DNA from: Psettodes erumei
Taxonomy: Eukaryota > Chordata > Actinopteri > Pleuronectiformes > Psettodidae
DNA: 64,000 nucleotides
Assembly (NCBI GenBank): GCA_016785225.1
Contig: JAFBJZ010000375.1
Location: forward strand, 4,755,501 to 4,819,500
Reading direction: 5' to 3'
Shown here one piece after another: positions 23,088 to 34,789 of this stretch. Both the position numbers and the translations under genes were made by a program. Below the pieces are notes generated by a model that saw only the letters and a program-made list of their open reading frames with translations, was not told where the DNA came from and did no database searches. Each line of letters opens with the position of its first letter. Positions within the stretch are counted from its first letter, which is position 1.

Positions 23088-23722
23088 ATGGTGCTGCTAG
23101 TTTTAATTTTGTGCTTCATAGTATTGTGCTCTGCGGTCCCTGTAAGTATCTTAAAACAATAATAATGACAATCGTCTGACAATCTGGAGTTGTGACTTCA
23201 TTGGTATTTGTGTTATGGTACTTCTTTCAATATGTACTGCACTTAACTGAGGTAAAAAGAGTGTTTGATGTGAAATAATGTGTGTTTAAAGGTGTCTGAG
23301 GTACAGAAACGAGTCAAACGCTCAGATGACAGTGATGAGGTGAGTGCTGTCAGCCACTGTCAAAATAATCACATATACTACAAAATATACCTCTGTATAT
23401 CTTCATCCTTTGATTTCATCACTTTTTTTCTCAGATGAACCAGAGCTACATGCAGCCTCAGTTCCGGCCATTTCCTATGCCCATGCCAGTGCCATTCCCA
23501 CGGCCTGTTGGTTTACCTTTTGCTGTCCCACCCATTGCTCCACAAGTCGTCCCTCCGCCGGTCATCCCCCGACCAATCATGCCTCCACCAGTTGTCCTTC
23601 CACCAGTCATCCCTCCTGTACCTGGCCCATCCCTGGGATCAGCGGTGCAGTCTTTCTTGGCACGTATCGCCAATGCAATTGCCTCTCTTCTTCCACCTGT
23701 TCCTCCTGGAATTGGAAAATAA
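23088..23722 (+). CDS. B3: secreted Pro-rich SCPP-like protein (type II)
   Basis: Exons 23088-23141, 23292-23339, 23435-23722; 129 residues. Signal peptide MVLLVLILCFIVLCSAVP. Exon 3 VSEVQKRVKRSDDSDE has R-V-K-R and S-D-E. Exon 4 retains the ancestral acceptor TCTCAG before ATGAACCAG, so the mature region begins MNQSYMQPQFRPFPMPMPVP; P-P-V-I-P-P repeats and PGPSLGSAVQSFLARIANAI, SLLPPVPPGIGK follow. The end is nearly the same as in B2, which marks the two as close paralogues. Confidence 0.78.
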
Positions 23723-23959
23723 AGTAACAAAGTGGCAGACACAGAAAAGATCAATTGGAGATTCGCTCAGAATCAGAGTTCATTTCTTGGCAGCTTCCGA
23801 AAATAATAATAATAAAAATGATCAAGAGTATACTGTTTTCTTTCTACTTTATCAGACTTTTTCCTCCCAGTTTGACCCAGTGATTTTCAGTTAAACACAA
23901 AAACAAGAGTAATAACATGACTCAGAATTTAAAACCAAGATTATTAACAACTACATGTT

Positions 23960-25080
23960 GAAAATTATAAATGAAATACCATATTAAAAAAAGAGTTTTT
24001 AACTCTGCTTTGAAAATACCAATAGTTTGCCATTCTAATAATTAGAGGCAGTGCACTCCACTCTTCAGAGTTCCAGTTTGTCAAAACAAAAAGCTGACAG
24101 TACTTTTATGGGACACATAAGGAACATGTAGGGGGGTAGTAGAGGATCTAAGTAATCTAGTTGGGGCATAAAATGAAAGATCTTTGAAGGAGGGAGTTTC
24201 AAAGTCACATAAAGTTTTATGAACAATTAATAACTTTAAAATTGATTCTGAAGGATACCAGTCATCGGTGCAGTGTCTTATGTAGAGGGCTAATGTGATC
24301 CATTTTCTTTATTTCAAGGAAGATTCTGGCCACAGCATTATGAAGTACTTTTAGCTTTCAAAATAGCGTTTTAGGTAAACCAGTAAAAAGGGAATTACAG
24401 TAATCTAAATGGTGAGTCATGAAATCCAATCTGTTCTTTAAGATGTAGTTGACTGTAATGAATGCAGCAGTGATGTCAAAAAGAAGGACAGCCATGTTGT
24501 TGGAAACCACAATACTGTAATTCTCATTTCTCATTTTTAATTCTCATTTACAACTTTCAGTAGGTCTGTCTCACTGCTATAGGTTTGTGCAATAACTGGA
24601 ACAGTGCTTTTATAAAATCTTGTTTGTAAAATGAAGACGTATTTGATTAAAAACAATATATTCTAAAAGTCTACTAAGAAAAGTTTGATCAGAAATTTGT
24701 TTGTAATCCTGTATTCTGAGCAAGTCAGATGGGATTTTCTTGAGGAGGGGTTTGACCATTGAAGTATTAAAAGCTGTGAGGAAAATGTCTGAGTTTAGTG
24801 GAGTTAATTATTCTTGTGGATTCTTGGAAGACACTTTTATCAACTTGGAAGGGACAGAGTCTAAAACACAAAGTATAGTTATAGTAGTACATATGTCATA
24901 CTGCCAGTAACTTTAGCGATAGCAAAAAAGTGTAAATATTTGCTGTGTGGTTTCTGATAGAGACAACTCTTCTAAAAAATGTACATTCTTTGCACTAAAG
25001 ATTTAAGTTAATATGAAGGCTGACAGAAGGTGATGGATTTAAAACAATAAAAACTTTTGGCATTGTTTTTTTATCTGCAA
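23960..25080 (-). mobile_element. L2/CR1-clade LINE remnant, second copy
   Basis: Minus strand: polymerase A-motif text MAVLLFDITAAFITVNYIL (about 24,495-24,440), preceded upstream (about 24,800-24,740) by frames like the AAFKTALVKPLLKK segment, and followed by a thumb segment near-colinear with the 19,860-20,430 copy. The catalytic C-box region is deleted. Shares GGCCACAGCATTTTGAA-like and ATTAGAGGCAGTG-like text with the first copy. Confidence 0.7.
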
Positions 25081-25239
25081 AAATCTTAAATTCTTTTTTT
25101 CCCAGAATGCATTACTGTTGATAACAATTTGATCTTCAAAAACATTGATGTGAACATGTAGGTTTGCATATACTCCATAGGTCATCTATGCAGGCAGCTT
25201 ACTATAACCAATAGTTACATTTTATTGTTTGATCTCCAG

Positions 25240-25456
25240 CATCTGAATCTACTTTGATTCTGTTTTATTAGCAAGAGTACATGATGAATACAGTCTGACC
25301 TACAGCAGTGATTAATAATAATAAATTAAAAATTGGACACTGAAAATATCCTATCATTATGTGAATTTACTGTACTTATTTATTTGTGTTGCTCATGTCA
25401 GACAAGCCAACATTTTTTTAAAACTACAGGAACTAGGCAAAAATGTGTGCTTCACA
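25240..25456 (+). repeat. conserved block, truncated copy joined to an A-gene exon
   Basis: TTTGATTCTGTTTTATTAGC, AGTACATGATGAATACAGT and ACTGTACTTATTTATTTG belong to the block. After AATGTGTGCTTCAC it passes directly into A-family exon 3 sequence at about 25,457. Confidence 0.7.
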
Positions 25457-25730
25457 AACGACTTGTCCGCTCAAGCTCCATTGAGGTTAGTGTCCTCTCT
25501 CTCCTTGAGAGTTAAACTCAACATATATGATTGTCTTTTGTTGTAAAATTGCTACTAACTCCCTCTGCTGTATAACTGACAATTAATTTATTCTGATTTT
25601 CCTTAAGTTTAGTTAAAACCAGGCTGATCTGAATGTACTACGGTGGCTTCAGGTCCTTCTTGCCCTCTACCCTCCACAGCCTGTAACTGCCCCTGCACCA
25701 TCTACAAGTACCTCTACTGCAAAAAAATGA
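25457..25730 (+). pseudogene. A3: deletion-truncated A-family copy
   Basis: Only the end of exon 3 (KRLVRSSSIE) and exon 4 remain; promoter, exons 1 and 2 and the start of exon 3 are gone. The exon 3 donor is GTTAGT, and the third codon of exon 4 (CAA in A2) is TAA. From about 25,480 to 26,035 it is nearly identical to 21,850-22,400, including the 3' flank, so this is a recent partial duplicate of A2. Confidence 0.75.
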
Positions 25731-26039
25731 AAAAAAATTCCAAACATCAGTAAACATGTTGGATCAAAATCACTTGATTCTCTGTAATATTTGCTGAGCA
25801 AAGTTAATAAATGGAAATGTATTGATTGGAATTGAATGGATTTGGACTAAATATATTTGTCTTTGTTTCAAAAACACAAATTAAACCCCTGTATCAGTCT
25901 GAATGTTAAAACACTTTATTTTAAATTCCATTTTAGTAGACAATCAACTGCTTGAAACATTTTAAAATAGAGTTAGAAGTAGGTAGAAGTACATTTTATA
26001 TATTTTACAAAAATATAATTAACACAATTTGTCAGGAAA

Positions 26040-26145
26040 TATAAATCACTGGATGGTGCCTGTCCTAACCCACTTGCTTTGTAATCATAAGAGCTTTTTC
26101 CATGTGTACTTACCAGTTTACCAATACCAGAGATTGGAGCAAAAA
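26040..26145 (+). repeat. conserved block, partial copy (upstream of A4)
   Basis: CACTGGATGGTGCCTGTCC, ACTTGCTTTGTAATCATAAG and the ACCAGTTTACCAATACCA segment; the 5' half of the block is missing here. Confidence 0.65.
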
Positions 26146-26306
26146 CAAATTACATGGCACACATAATGTGGTTCAGTTGTGGTTTTGGGCTTTGATCAGA
26201 AGCCACACCATGAAACATGGAGGTGGAAGATTTCCTAATAATGGCAATTTCCCAACATTGTTGTGCTGTCTATGTAAATGACATGTCATGTGCTCCTGTA
26301 CTTGTG

Positions 26307-26389
26307 TATATTAAAAGCTCAACATTCAGATCCACACTACTACTTCCACCAGCTGTGAGACAGCTTGCAAGAGTTGTGAAGACTTGAAA
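26307..26389 (+). promoter_or_regulatory. A4 promoter and exon 1
   Basis: TATATTAAAAGCTCAACATT and an exon 1 ending TGTGAAGACTTGAAA before GTAATT. Confidence 0.6.
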
Positions 26390-26546
26390 GTAATTATATT
26401 ATTACAAATTTATTTAATTATAATTAAGCATAATGTTCTGTATTATCTGTGGGCTTGCAGTGCAGTGATTATTTTATTGGTAATTTAGACAAAATAGCCG
26501 TATGTCTTATTGTATATTTTTTTTAACAGGTGTGATCACTGACAAC

Positions 26547-27040
26547 ATGCTGAAGGTGGTGTTGGTGCTTGGATGCCTCCTGAGTCTAACTTCGGCCAAT
26601 CCTGTAAGTACAACACTCTTGGTTAGTCAGTTGCTATTGCTATATTAATGTCATCGCTATTACTGTAGTAATATAATCAAGGCAATTTCACACATTTGGA
26701 TTTTCTACAGATGAACATTGCACGCAAACGACTCACCCGTTCAGACCCTTACTTGAATTATGGCTACAGTGAGGTGAATATCCTCTTTGTACTCTGGAAT
26801 TAAACTCGACATACCTGAATGTCTCTTATTGTGAAATTCCTTGGAAACCCTCTGCTGTGTTACTGATGACTTTTTCTGATTTCTCTAAAACTGACCACAA
26901 ACCAGGCTGATCTGAATACACTATGGGGGCTTCAGTTCCTTCTTGCCCTCTTCCCTCCAGAACCACCTGTTACAGGATCAGCAGCAACTACAACTACAAC
27001 TACTACTACTACCCCAGCTGCTGCTATTTCAACAAAATGA
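26547..27040 (+). CDS. A4: small secreted Thr-rich SCPP-like protein
   Basis: Exons 26547-26603, 26711-26773, 26906-27040; about 84 residues, exon 2 opening at 26530. Signal peptide MLKVVLVLGCLLSLTSANP. Exon 3 MNIARKRLTRSDPYLNYGYSE holds R-L-T-R and ends Y-S-E, so the S-x-E site seen in A1 is lost. In exon 4 the ancestral acceptor (TTAAAG in A1) reads CTAAAAC, with no AG; the next usable acceptor is the CAG inside the old Asn-Gln codons, giving ADLNTLWGLQFLLALFPPEP and nine consecutive Thr. AATAAA 27245-27250. The acceptor is inferred; if it is not used the gene is broken. Confidence 0.62.
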
Positions 27041-27540
27041 AAACTGAAATATAACCAGGGATCAGCCATTGAATGGATTTGGACATCAGTGTGGCTATGT
27101 GCTTGTCATATTTTACTGAGAACTCCAACCTTTTCTAATGTTGTCTAATGTTATGTTGTTTTAGCATGTTAAAGTGTTTCCACATTGGAACTGGTTCAAG
27201 TAACTATGTGGATCAAAATTATTTTATTCTCTGTAGTATCTGCTAAATAAAGTTCATAAATAGTAAAGATGTGGACAAAATATATTGGTTTTTGTTAAAA
27301 TCCAGTTTCAGAAATATGTTTTACCATATTGTCGTTTGTATCTGTTTATTCCCCAGCCTGAACTTGTGGGTCCCACAATAGAAGCTGTCGTTGAAGCCCA
27401 ATATCTGCTTATAATCACATCATACTGTACTGATAATTTGTTTAATGTTTATCAACAAATAAATCTTGAGTAGGGGGCTATACAGTAAAGTTTTGCCCCA
27501 AAAGTGTGTCAGAAATAATTAGTTAAATTTGTATAACAAA

Positions 27541-27850
27541 GCAGCATAAAACAGAGTACATGAATCATTTCCAGTTTTAGCATCATCATTGTTTCGTAAT
27601 ACCTCTGAGCCTGTGTCTGTCTGGCTCTTGTGAGGATTGTGGTCACAATGAATCACCACATGCATGGTTTCATCATATTTCACGCCAGTAATAGAAATAT
27701 AAAACCACAGCCCACTTGGACATCTGATTGGATGATTGAGGGGTAACAATGTCTTTAAAAAGTGAACCAGGGCAGATGAAGATCCATTGCGAAATTCTGC
27801 CCGACACAACACGTGGCTAATGATAAAATTTAATCTAAAATTCTTCCAAG
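27541..27850 (+). promoter_or_regulatory. B4 conserved promoter and exon 1
   Basis: CATGAATCATTTCCAGTTTT, GGATTGTGGTCACAATGA, GATTGGATGA, GTCTTTAAAAAGTGAACCAG; exon 1 ends 27850 before GTAGGA. Confidence 0.62.
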
Positions 27851-27976
27851 GTAGGAAATATTTTTTTTTCCTGAGGAATATGTTCATTTACTAAAATAAT
27901 TCCCATTGTGTGGTATTAGCAGCTGATCCTGATCCTCTTTCCTTTTCCCTCCAAAGGACTTGAGCTTATATGAGCT

Positions 27977-28641
27977 ATGAAGCTGCCGGTTTTGATGTTG
28001 AGCTTTACCGTATTGTGCTCCTCAGCCCTTGTAAGTATGTTGAACTAACAATAATCTTTCCATCTCCCTATGAGTCACATGCTCTGTATTTGCTGTGTTT
28101 GTGTTGTGGTATTTCTTTCTGTGCTTAATGCACCTACCTGAGAAATGTCAAAAGAGTGTTTGATATGAAACAATGTGTGTTTAAAGGTATCTGAGGAACA
28201 TAAACGTGTCAAACGCTCAGATGACAGTGATGAGGTCAGTATCTTGAAACATGCTGTTAACCACTGTCAAAATAATCACATATACTAAAAAATGTGCCTC
28301 TGTATGTCCTCAGTTCTTGTTTTCATTGCTTTGTTTTTTAGATGAACCAGAATTACATGCAGCCTCAATACCAACAATACCCTGTGCCCATACCAGTGCC
28401 ATTCCCACAACCTTTTGCTTTCCCCTTTGTCGCTCCACCTGTTGCTCCACCAGTCATCCCACCACCAGTCTTCCCACCACCAGTAATCCCACCACCAGTC
28501 ATCCCTCCACCAGTCATCCCACCACCAGTCTTCCCACCACCAGTCGTCCCTCCACCAGTCATCCTTCCACCAGTCGTCGCTCCACCAGTCATCCCTCCAC
28601 CAGTCATCCCTCCACCAGTCATCCCTCCAATTGGAAAATAA
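27977..28641 (+). CDS. B4: secreted Pro-rich SCPP-like protein (type I)
   Basis: Exons 27977-28030, 28187-28234, 28342-28641; 133 residues. Signal peptide MKLPVLMLSFTVLCSSAL. Exon 3 VSEEHKRVKRSDDSDE (R-V-K-R, S-D-E). Exon 4 MNQNYMQPQYQQYPVPIPVP followed by about 14 P-P-V-(I/F/V)-P-P repeats and a final IGK, with no L-A-N-A-A helix. The repeat DNA (CCACCAGTCATCCCT) is a 15-base minisatellite that explains its greater length than B1. AATAAA 28714-28719. Confidence 0.78.
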
Positions 28642-29048
28642 GACACTGCCAACTGGGAATAAGCTGGTTATGACATACTGTAAATACTGTCAAAATTAAA
28701 TGTAAAAAATACCAATAAAGTAATGTATAGACCAGTGAGTGACTTCCATTTATTATGTTTTCTACTTGAAAGCTCTCAGAAGAATTGTTTTTCACCCTGG
28801 AGAGAACTGAGATACACAAAAATTACTTTGTATTAGATAGTTTTGAAACTGTGAGGAACTCTTGAAATTAAGTCCAGTCTCCTGCTTCTGCTACAAATTT
28901 TTAGTGATAGCTTAGAAGTGGCCAGACTGAAGTGAAATGAATTATTCCCTAAAATAGACCAGACATTTAATGAAACTAGTCAGTTACTGTATTGCATCTC
29001 CACCAATGTATTCACCTGCACTTTGCCAGTATGTTTGTGGTGTAGCAG

Positions 29049-29170
29049 GAATCAGAATCAGAATCAGAATCAGAATCAGAAAGATTTTTATTGCCAGGTG
29101 CAGTAACGGTCAGGTTACAGCACTAGGAATTTGCTTTGGTGTCAGGTGCAGAATAAGAAAAAATTAAAAA
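29049..29170. repeat. (GAATCA)n-headed dispersed fish repeat
   Basis: Four to five GAATCA units followed by AAGATTTTTATTGCCAGGTG and GGAATTTGCTTTGGTGTCAG, a common teleost interspersed repeat end. The family was not identified. Confidence 0.55.
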
Positions 29171-29454
29171 ATTAAAAAAGCAGCATGAAAAATGAAAGCA
29201 ACAACAACAACAACCACAACAATAATAATAGAGGTATAGCAGAATAAAAATAATAGAATAAAAGTAAATAAGTTAGAACACAATCTAAAAGGAGGTAGGG
29301 GTTATATACATGTGGTTGAAGTGTCTGGCAGTGCAAAGTAGTGAATTAAAACTCATATGAAACATCTGATACTGAGACACACCTCAGATTTCACAAAGCA
29401 AAATGCCATAGTCATGCATCAAATATTTGCAAAACAGCAGTTACTCCACACATT

Positions 29455-29810
29455 GTTTTCTAATGTCTTCTTGATTGACTTTGATCCTGTATTCTAAGCA
29501 AAATGACATGGCGACAGTAATGTAAATCATATCAGTGATTAATAATAATTAATAAAAATTGGAAGTGGAAAAAATGGCCTTGTCATTATGTGAATCAACT
29601 GTACTTACTTATTTGAGTCTCTTAAGCCAGAGCAGCCACCAATTTCCTAAAACAAGGGGAAGCCGGGAGAAATGCATGCTTCACTGGGTGTTGCCTGTTA
29701 CCTACCTAAGTCACTAAATCCTGTGATCTGTAATCATTAGAGCAGGTATTTCCATGTTGCATCTATTTACCAATTTACCAGTACCAAAGGATGATGATTG
29801 AAGACATTGC
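29455..29810 (+). repeat. conserved block, copy 5 (upstream of A5 pseudogene)
   Basis: GACTTTGATCCTGTATTCTA, CTTAAGCCAGAGCAGCCACC, GAAATGCATGCTTCACTGGG; closely like the 16.1 kb copy. Confidence 0.75.
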
Positions 29811-30117
29811 ATGCACTTAGCAGTGTTAATATGACATGTTTTCTGACTACATTATCACAAATATTTAGATGAGAATTTTAGAACAGTCCAGCACAATATA
29901 TTATATTACTTCTGGTTTCAGTTGTTAAATTTATGCCACATCTTACCTTACCATACCTATGGTACAGTTGTGATGTTGAAGTGTATGCTGTCATTACATT
30001 TGATTATGATTACTTATAATATTCATTATTCGCTGTGTGATCTTGATGCAATGGTTGTCGTTTTAGTAATTTTGACAAAATGTCTGTATGTCTTCATGTA
30101 TTTATATTTTGAGTGTG

Positions 30118-30490
30118 AGTGTGATCACTGAAACCCTGCTGAAGGTAGTATTGGTGTTTTAATCCAATCCTCCTCCTGAGTTTAACTCTGGCTAATCATG
30201 CCAGTGAAACATCCTTATGGCCATTAATAACTATTTCTATATTTTAATGTTATTGCTATCACTGTATAGCAATGACATATCATTTAAACTTTGGATTTTG
30301 TAAAGATGAACATCGTACATAAATGAATCGCCCTTTCAGTTTTGTATCAGATTTTCATTTTTTACTATGAACTCACACCTGAATTTTTTTTAAAAGATGT
30401 CATCTTAACCAGAGGGTTTCTACTCATGTAATCATAAGTAATCAAAATAACTTTATTCTCTGTAATATCTGCCAAATAAGGTTCATAAAT
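30118..30490 (+). pseudogene. A5: decayed A-family copy
   Basis: GTGATCACTG then CTGCTGAAGGTAGTATTGGT shows exon 2 with its ATG changed to CTG, a frame-breaking insertion, and the donor lost (AATCATGCCAG). Exon 3 (ATGAACATCGTACAT...) reads into TGA at its eighth codon. Exon 4 is not recognisable. A degenerate AATAAGG tail remains near 30,475. Confidence 0.75.
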
Positions 30491-30559
30491 AGAAAACATG
30501 TCAGTTTTTGACAAGTTTTGCCAGAAAGGCATATCATAAATTATCAGTTAGATTTATGT

Positions 30560-30882
30560 TATAATGAAAGAGCATAAAAAACAGAGATGAATCATATACA
30601 GTTTCAGCAATGTCTGTTTCTTAATATCTTTGAGCCTGTGTCTGTCTGGCTCTTGTAAGGACTGTGGTCAGAATGAGCTACCACATGTATGGTTTCATCA
30701 GATATCACACCAATAACAGAAATATAAAAAACACAGCCTACTTTGACAGCTGATTGGATGACTGAGTGGTAACAATATCTTTAAAAGTGAACCTGGGCTG
30801 ATTGAGAACCACTGCAAAAGTCTCCATTAGACACGACACGTGGCTTTTGACATATTTTAATCTTAAAATTCTTTAATTCAAG
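30560..30882 (+). promoter_or_regulatory. B5 conserved promoter and exon 1
   Basis: GGACTGTGGTCAGAATGAGC, GATTGGATGA, ATCTTTAAAAGTGAACCTGG; exon 1 ends 30882 before GTAAGA. Confidence 0.62.
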
Positions 30883-30996
30883 GTAAGATCTGATTTTTTT
30901 CTGAGGAATATGTTAATTGTCTGAAATAATGAACACTTTGCTATTATCAGCTGACTTTTTCTTTGGCTCTACAAAGGACTCCAGCTTACCTGAGCT

Positions 30997-31665
30997 ATGA
31001 AGCTCCTGGTTTTGATTTTGTGCTTCACTGTATTGTTCTCCTCTGTCCATAGTGTAAGTACCTTAAACCAACAAAAATGACTGAATGAATCATCAGATTA
31101 TTTTGATATCATAGGCTATTTAATTGTGTGGTTGTGTTATTTTCAGTGCTTAATGCACAAAACTGAGGTCAAAAGAGTGTTTGATGTGAAATCATTTCTG
31201 TTTAAAGGTGTCTGAGAAGCAGAAACGAGTCAAACGCTCAGATGAAAGTGATAGTGATGAGGTCGGTATCTGCACACATGCTGTGAACCATTGTCAAAAT
31301 ATTCACATACAGTATAAAAAATGCTGCTTTATAACTTCAGCTTTTGTTTTCATCACTCTGTTTTTCACATGAACCAGAGTTACACACAACCTCAAATCCA
31401 ACCATTGCCTATGCCCATGCCAATGCCATTCCCAGCACCTTCTGGTTTCCCTTTTGCTGTCCCGCCCATTGCTCCACCAGTCATCCCTCCACCAGATGTC
31501 CCTCCATTAGCCATTCCGCCACCAGCCATCCCTCCAGCAGTTGCCCCTCCACCTGTCGGTCCACCCCAACCCATCCCATCCTTACCAGAACTTCTGCAGC
31601 TTTTCATGACAGGTTTTGCCAATGCAGCTGCTCCTCTTCTTCCTCCTCCACCAGCAGGAAGATGA
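30997..31665 (+). CDS. B5: secreted Pro-rich SCPP-like protein (type II)
   Basis: Exons 30997-31053, 31208-31261, 31378-31665; 132 residues. Signal peptide MKLLVLILCFTVLFSSVHS; the donor follows AGT rather than CCT, adding a codon. Exon 3 VSEKQKRVKRSDESDSDE has R-V-K-R and S-x-E; its donor is GTCGGT. Exon 4 begins SYTQPQIQPLPMPMPMPFP at the shifted CAG acceptor, has alternating P-P-A-I-P-P blocks, and ends LQLFMTGFANAAAPLLPPPP, AGR. AATAAA about 31,764. Confidence 0.76.
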
Positions 31666-31989
31666 AGCAACAATCTGGCAGAGAGAGAACAGCTGAATTC
31701 AAGACATGCCTACAATTTACAGAGTGTATGTCTTAGTGTCTTTTGTAAACTGAATAACAGATCAATAAAAATACAGACATAAATGATGTACATTATACGG
31801 TTTTCTTTTTGAACATTCTCTTTGTAATTATCTTTAACTTCTCTAACTTAGACAGGCATTAGAAAGTATAGCTCAAGTCAACTTTTTATGACAAAATTTT
31901 TAAAAAGTATAATTGTAAGGATACTTAATTCTACATAAACAGAAAAACAAAAGCTATGTCATTGACAAATAAAACTTTTATGAGGTGAA

Positions 31990-32780
31990 TAAGGGATATT
32001 TGAAAGAAGAGCAATAACATGTTAGTTCACTGTGAAAGTAGTTAATTTGAAAACTATGTTGTCTAAAAGTTTAATTGCACAGGTCCTGAGAAGAGGTTTG
32101 GTCAATGAACTTTTAAAAATGGTGAGGAATATTCCCAAACTAGGAGAGAACTTAATTATTCTTGTACTTTATTGGGGGAGGCTGTAGGAACAAGGCTTCT
32201 CCTTTTGAAGGGTTAAGGCCATGTAAAGCTTTAAAGCCACAGTAGTGCTTTTCTAAATGCTGTTGTTAACAGGTGGTTGATTAAAAAAAACAAAAAAAAG
32301 TTTACTGAGATAAGGTAGATTACAACTTGGCTTGTAATCATTTAAATCTATTCATTATTCAACTCAAAGTAATTTAGATTGGATTGCTTGAGGTTTGGTT
32401 GGACCATTTAAGTTTTAAAAGCTGTGAGGAAGATGCCAAAACAAAGAGAGGAGATATTTATAGTTGTATTTTTTTGGATTTTAACAGCTTGGTAGGGAGA
32501 TGGTCTAAACCACGAGTAGAAGACTTCATCCTGCTAATCACTTCACTGATGGTAAAGAGTTTGTGTGTTAATATTAGAGTTAATATGAAGATTGTGAGCA
32601 GGTGATTTATTTAAAAGATGATCAGATGTGGAAAGAAGGATTTTGGGATTATTTTGTTCATCTGAAACAATCTTTGAGAAATTGGATTGTCTGTCTTTCT
32701 TGGCTGCATTAATGTAGATCAAAATTTGATCAAAATTAACCTATATGTTGCTTTTCCATGATCATCAGTCAGCTTTACAA
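31990..32780 (-). mobile_element. LINE remnant, rearranged copy
   Basis: Two overlapping pieces of the same LINE segment (32,090-32,165 and 32,385-32,500, both with GAGGTTTGGT..TTTTAAAA and GTGAGGAA) plus a thumb-like piece (32,190-32,270). Minus-strand text includes the D-x-(I/L)-P-T-K-L-L-K-like segment. Heavily decayed. Confidence 0.5.
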
Positions 32781-32837
32781 CAATATCTATTTCTATCTTG
32801 CTCTTTCTCTCATTCTTAATTCATTAGTGAGAGTGTC

Positions 32838-33335
32838 CTCATGTGATGCTACTGGGACATAATGTTCTGGGCCTCAGTAACCTGGTCTGTGTTCAATTGC
32901 CTGCAGGTGTGCAGGAGTCAGGTCAGGGCCACCAGTTGCACCTCATTTCTGCCAATCAAGACCTCTTCAAATACTCAGCTCTGCCACTTTCACACTGCTG
33001 GATTGTATTCTCAGTTTCAGGTAGTAGGTAGTTAGCTATGCTCTTGTCTACTTTTCACTCTTGCAGTTTGAGGATTTGTTAGCCTCCAAGTTCTAAACTG
33101 TCCTGTGTTTCAGCGCTCCCTGCTGCCAGGCTGGACAACGGCCACTGTCTTCACTTCCATGCCTGTACAAGCCATTTGTACCTTCTCTCCTCCCCTGCTT
33201 GGACCACCCTTCATTCTGACTGAAATGGATCTGATATGCTGCCCATCATCAAAACATGTAGTTTTCAATAAATCCTTCCTGTCTCCTAAGCTGTGTCTGC
33301 ATCTGGGTTCACTGGTCTTTTGAGTTAACAAAACA
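32838..33335 (+). mobile_element. probable solo LTR
   Basis: About 500 bases of higher-GC sequence unlike its flanks, ending CAATAAATCCTTCCTGTCTC, GTGTCTGCATCTGGGTTCAC, CTTTTGAGTTAACAAAACA, the usual end of a fish LTR (polyadenylation signal then a CTGCATCTGGG motif). No gag or pol nearby. Exact ends and target duplication not determined. Confidence 0.4.
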
Positions 33336-33404
33336 CCTTGTGTAAAAAATGATCCCATTGGTCATCTCATCTAATTATGACCCATATTATATTTTGTTGT
33401 TGTT

Positions 33405-33735
33405 AATCTACTTTGATCCTGTTTCTTAGTAACAGTACACGATGAAAACAATGCGATGGGTAGCAGATTAATGGTTATGAAATGAAAATTCAACACAGAA
33501 AATATTTTCTTGTCATTACGTGAACTGTCTGTAATTACGTATTAGAGTAGCTTAAGCCAGACATGCCACCAATTTCCTTAAACAAGAGGAAGAAGACAGA
33601 AATGCATGCTTCACTGAATGCTGTCTGTCCAAAGCCAAGAAGTCAACTGTTCTTTCCATGTGTATCATCTGTTTACCAATTAACCAGTTTACCAAAATCA
33701 AAGGATTGAGAATAGTGATACTGAACCTTCGTTTC
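33405..33735 (+). repeat. conserved block, copy 6 (upstream of A6 pseudogene)
   Basis: CTACTTTGATCCTGTTTCTT, GATGAAAACAATGCGATGGG, CTTAAGCCAGACATGCCACC, GAAATGCATGCTTCACTGAA. Confidence 0.75.
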
Positions 33736-33894
33736 AGGCCCTGAACAGCAGCCACACCTTAAAATGTTGAGGGTTATGCTGTCAATGTAAATGAAATGAC
33801 ATCTGGTCCTTGTTTTGACTTTGATTATGATTATGTATAATATTCTGTATTCTGTGTGTGATCTCAGTGCAATGGTGATTCTACTGGTAATTTA

Positions 33895-34350
33895 GACAAG
33901 ATGTGTTGAATGCCTCCTGAGCCTAACTCTGGCCATTCCTGTCCATAAACCACTCTTATAGCCATTATCAGTTATTCTTGTTTTAATGGAATAATTATAA
34001 TATCATAATGAGGCTATATCAAACTTCTTCTTCTGATTTGCTTGAAGCATCCTTTAAACCAGAATGACCTGAATTTTTAAAAGTGGTTTCAGCTCCTTCG
34101 TACTGTCTCCCCTCCACAGCCACAAACTGATACTAAAATGAGGAAATGAAAAATTTAATTTAACCAGAGATCAAACCTGGATAAAATTTGGACATCAGTG
34201 CTGTTTTGCGTCACTTTGTCATGTTTTACTGAGAACTCACACCTGTTTTAAATGATGTTTTTTAAACCAGTTTCCACTCGTCATTGTAGTTGAAGTAAGC
34301 ATGTGGATAAAATCAATTAATTCTCTTTAGTATCTATTGAATAAAGTTCA
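33895..34350 (+). pseudogene. A6: decayed A-family copy
   Basis: A truncated exon 2 piece (TGAATGCCTCCTGAGCCTAA, donor GTAAGT changed to GTCCAT), no exon 3, and exon 4 from 34,048 reading HPLNQNDLNF then TAA. The 3' flank with GAATAAAGTTCAGAAA (about 34,338) is preserved. Confidence 0.78.
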
Positions 34351-34789
34351 GAAACGGAAAAGACATGGGCTAATTGTGCTCCAGGTTGACAAACATTAAT
34401 GAAATGTCTGTCATTTTTAATATTTAAATGTGATAAAGCTTTATTTTAAGATCCTTTAACTAGCAGGATACAATCACTTAAGAAAAGGTTTACAACACAT
34501 TGTAGTGTGGCTATAAACATGTATAAGCTAAGTTTATGTATTAATTTGCTTAATATAACTTTCCATGAAGACATATCTATATCTATTGTATTAAAATGTG
34601 TTTCAGCTTATGGGTATTGGAGTTAGTTCTTAATATATAACATATCTGCTTACTACTATAGTTATTAATCATGTTTTTCTCATCATAAATCCTGAATAGA
34701 GGGTCATGAAGATTAGATTTAGATTACATTTAGATAATTAGATTGCCAGAAAAGTGTGTCAGCAATTATTATTTAGATTTGTATCATAA

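Noticed and set aside
29049..29080. CRISPR-like repeat (GAATCA units)
   Set aside because: Direct 6-base tandem repeat without spacers in vertebrate DNA; it heads a dispersed fish repeat.
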